Shown: piece by piece, positions 63,310-64,000 of the stretch | Position numbering within the stretch: position 1 is the stretch's first letter | How the letters are laid out: the number at the start of each line of letters is the position of its first letter | Assembly (NCBI GenBank): GCA_030418545.1 | Contig: QAIB01000008.1 | Span: 62,001 to 126,000 of the forward strand | Length of the DNA stretch: 64,000 bases | Reading direction: 5' to 3' | Source of the DNA: Xenophilus aerolatus | GTDB lineage: Bacteria > Pseudomonadota > Gammaproteobacteria > Burkholderiales > Burkholderiaceae_C | Notes under the pieces: model-generated | The model's input: only the letters and a program-made list of their open reading frames with translations | The model's database searches: none | What the model was told of the DNA's origin: nothing | Program-made: the position numbers and the translations under genes

Positions 63310-64000
63310 CTAGAGCTGGCGGCTGCGTGCGAGCGGCGGGTTCTGCGCGAAATAGCGCTGGATGCCGCGCATCAGCGCGTCGGCCAGGTCTTCCTGGTAG
63401 GCGACCGTGCGCAGCTTCGCTTCTTCCTCGGGGTTGCTGATGAAGGCGGTTTCGACCAGCACGCTCGGGATGTCGGGCGCCTTGAGCACGGCGAAGCCGG
63501 CCTGCTCGACGCTGCCCTTGTGCAGGCGTGCACCGATGCCCTTGATCTCGCCCAGCATGGCGGTGCCAAGCTTGAGGCTGTCGTTGATCTGCGCCGTGGT
63601 GCTCATGTCGAGCAGCGCCCGCTGCACCTGCGCCTCGTGCTCGCCGACGTTGACGCCGCCGACGCGGTCGGCCTGGTTCTCCTTGTTGGCGAGCCAGCGC
63701 GCCGCGCTGCTGGAGGCGCCGCCCTGGCTGAGCGCGAAGACGCTGGCGCCGCGCGCGGCCGGTGTCGTGAAGGCGTCGGCATGGATGCTCACGAACAGGT
63801 CGGCCTGCACGCGCCGCGCCTTCTGCACACGCACATGCAGCGGCACGAAGAAGTCGGCGTCGCGCGTGAGGAAGGCGCGCATCGGATTGCCGTTGACGCT
63901 GGCCGCGTTGATGCGGTCGCGCAGGCGGTGCGCGACCTGCAGCACGATGTCCTTCTCGCGCGTGCCGGCGGGGCCCATGGCGCCGGGGTCTTCGCCCCCA
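63310..64000 (-). CDS. amiC: N-acetylmuramoyl-L-alanine amidase AmiC, C-terminal catalytic part
   Basis: At least 229 residues of the zinc-dependent amidase_3 domain, running off the window's right end (gene start lies beyond). GGEDPGAMGPAGTREKDIVL and FVSIHADAF contain zinc-binding residues (glutamate and histidine), and ETAFISNPEEEAKL contains the catalytic glutamate. Such enzymes split daughter-cell peptidoglycan in division. The upstream AMIN domain of AmiC is not visible. The neighbourhood amiC-...-mutL-miaA is the usual one. Confidence 0.88.
   Translation of the reverse strand, partial: GGEDPGAMGPAGTREKDIVLQVAHRLRDRINAASVNGNPMRAFLTRDADFFVPLHVRVQKARRVQADLFVSIHADAFTTPAARGASVFALSQGGASSSAARWLANKENQADRVGGVNVGEHEAQVQRALLDMSTTAQINDSLKLGTAMLGEIKGIGARLHKGSVEQAGFAVLKAPDIPSVLVETAFISNPEEEAKLRTVAYQEDLADALMRGIQRYFAQNPPLARSRQL

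Overview
The window is GC-rich, densely coded bacterial chromosome. Gene content and order (soxR, rpsO-pnp, tpiA-secG-tRNA-Leu-nuoA..N, mutL-miaA, many Bug/TctC binding proteins) and the style of its intergenic repeats point to a betaproteobacterium of the order Burkholderiales, most likely family Comamonadaceae (Variovorax/Acidovorax-like). No rRNA, CRISPR array, transposase or integrase was seen.

Layout. 1-6200 holds the tail of an aminotransferase gene, soxR with its operator, rpsO, pnp, a quinone oxidoreductase, tpiA and secG. 6335-6419 is tRNA-Leu(GAG). 6493-21587 is the complete 14-gene complex I operon nuoA-N followed by its usual DUF2818 partner. 21624-24559 has an ADP-ribose pyrophosphatase, a DUF1178 protein and a divergent ABC exporter. 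24600-29614 is a MarR-controlled tripartite efflux operon (outer-membrane factor, EmrA-like, EmrB-like). 29856-36005 is a branched-chain-amino-acid-type ABC transporter (livG, livF, two tandem binding proteins, livH, livM).

36128-40407 (minus strand) carries an AttH-like secreted lipocalin-fold protein, a ParDE toxin-antitoxin pair and a large FtsX/LolC-type permease. 40476-55341 is an accessory block: an NmrA-like reductase with a divergent LysR, an NrtR-like regulator, two orphan contractile-injection-system tube genes, an acetyltransferase, and a nine-gene minus-strand catabolic operon (SMP-30 lactonase, FAH-family enzyme, cyclase, epimerase, SDR, alpha/beta hydrolase and three Bug binding proteins) divergent from a second LysR. 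At 55364 a LolD-type ATPase appears, which looks like the missing partner of the permease 15 kb away, so the accessory block seems to have split an ancestral ATPase-permease-AttH operon. 56044-64000 returns to core genes: miaA, an MFS exporter, a lipoprotein hydrolase, mutL, an acetyltransferase, dedA, a glycine-zipper lipoprotein and the 3' part of an amiC-type amidase gene.

Two families of short dispersed repeats run through the window. One (called here the AGCTATC repeat, about 50-65 bp) occurs in the leaders of pnp and the quinone oxidoreductase, after livM, and in frame inside miaA, mutL and the permease gene. The other, a GC-rich hairpin repeat with a CCCCCCGAGGGGG-type core, sits inside three operon spacers; at livG-livF it is flanked by a 13-bp direct duplication that carries both the stop of one gene and the start of the next. 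Coordinates, motif positions and alignments were all read by eye from the sequence; no database search was run.
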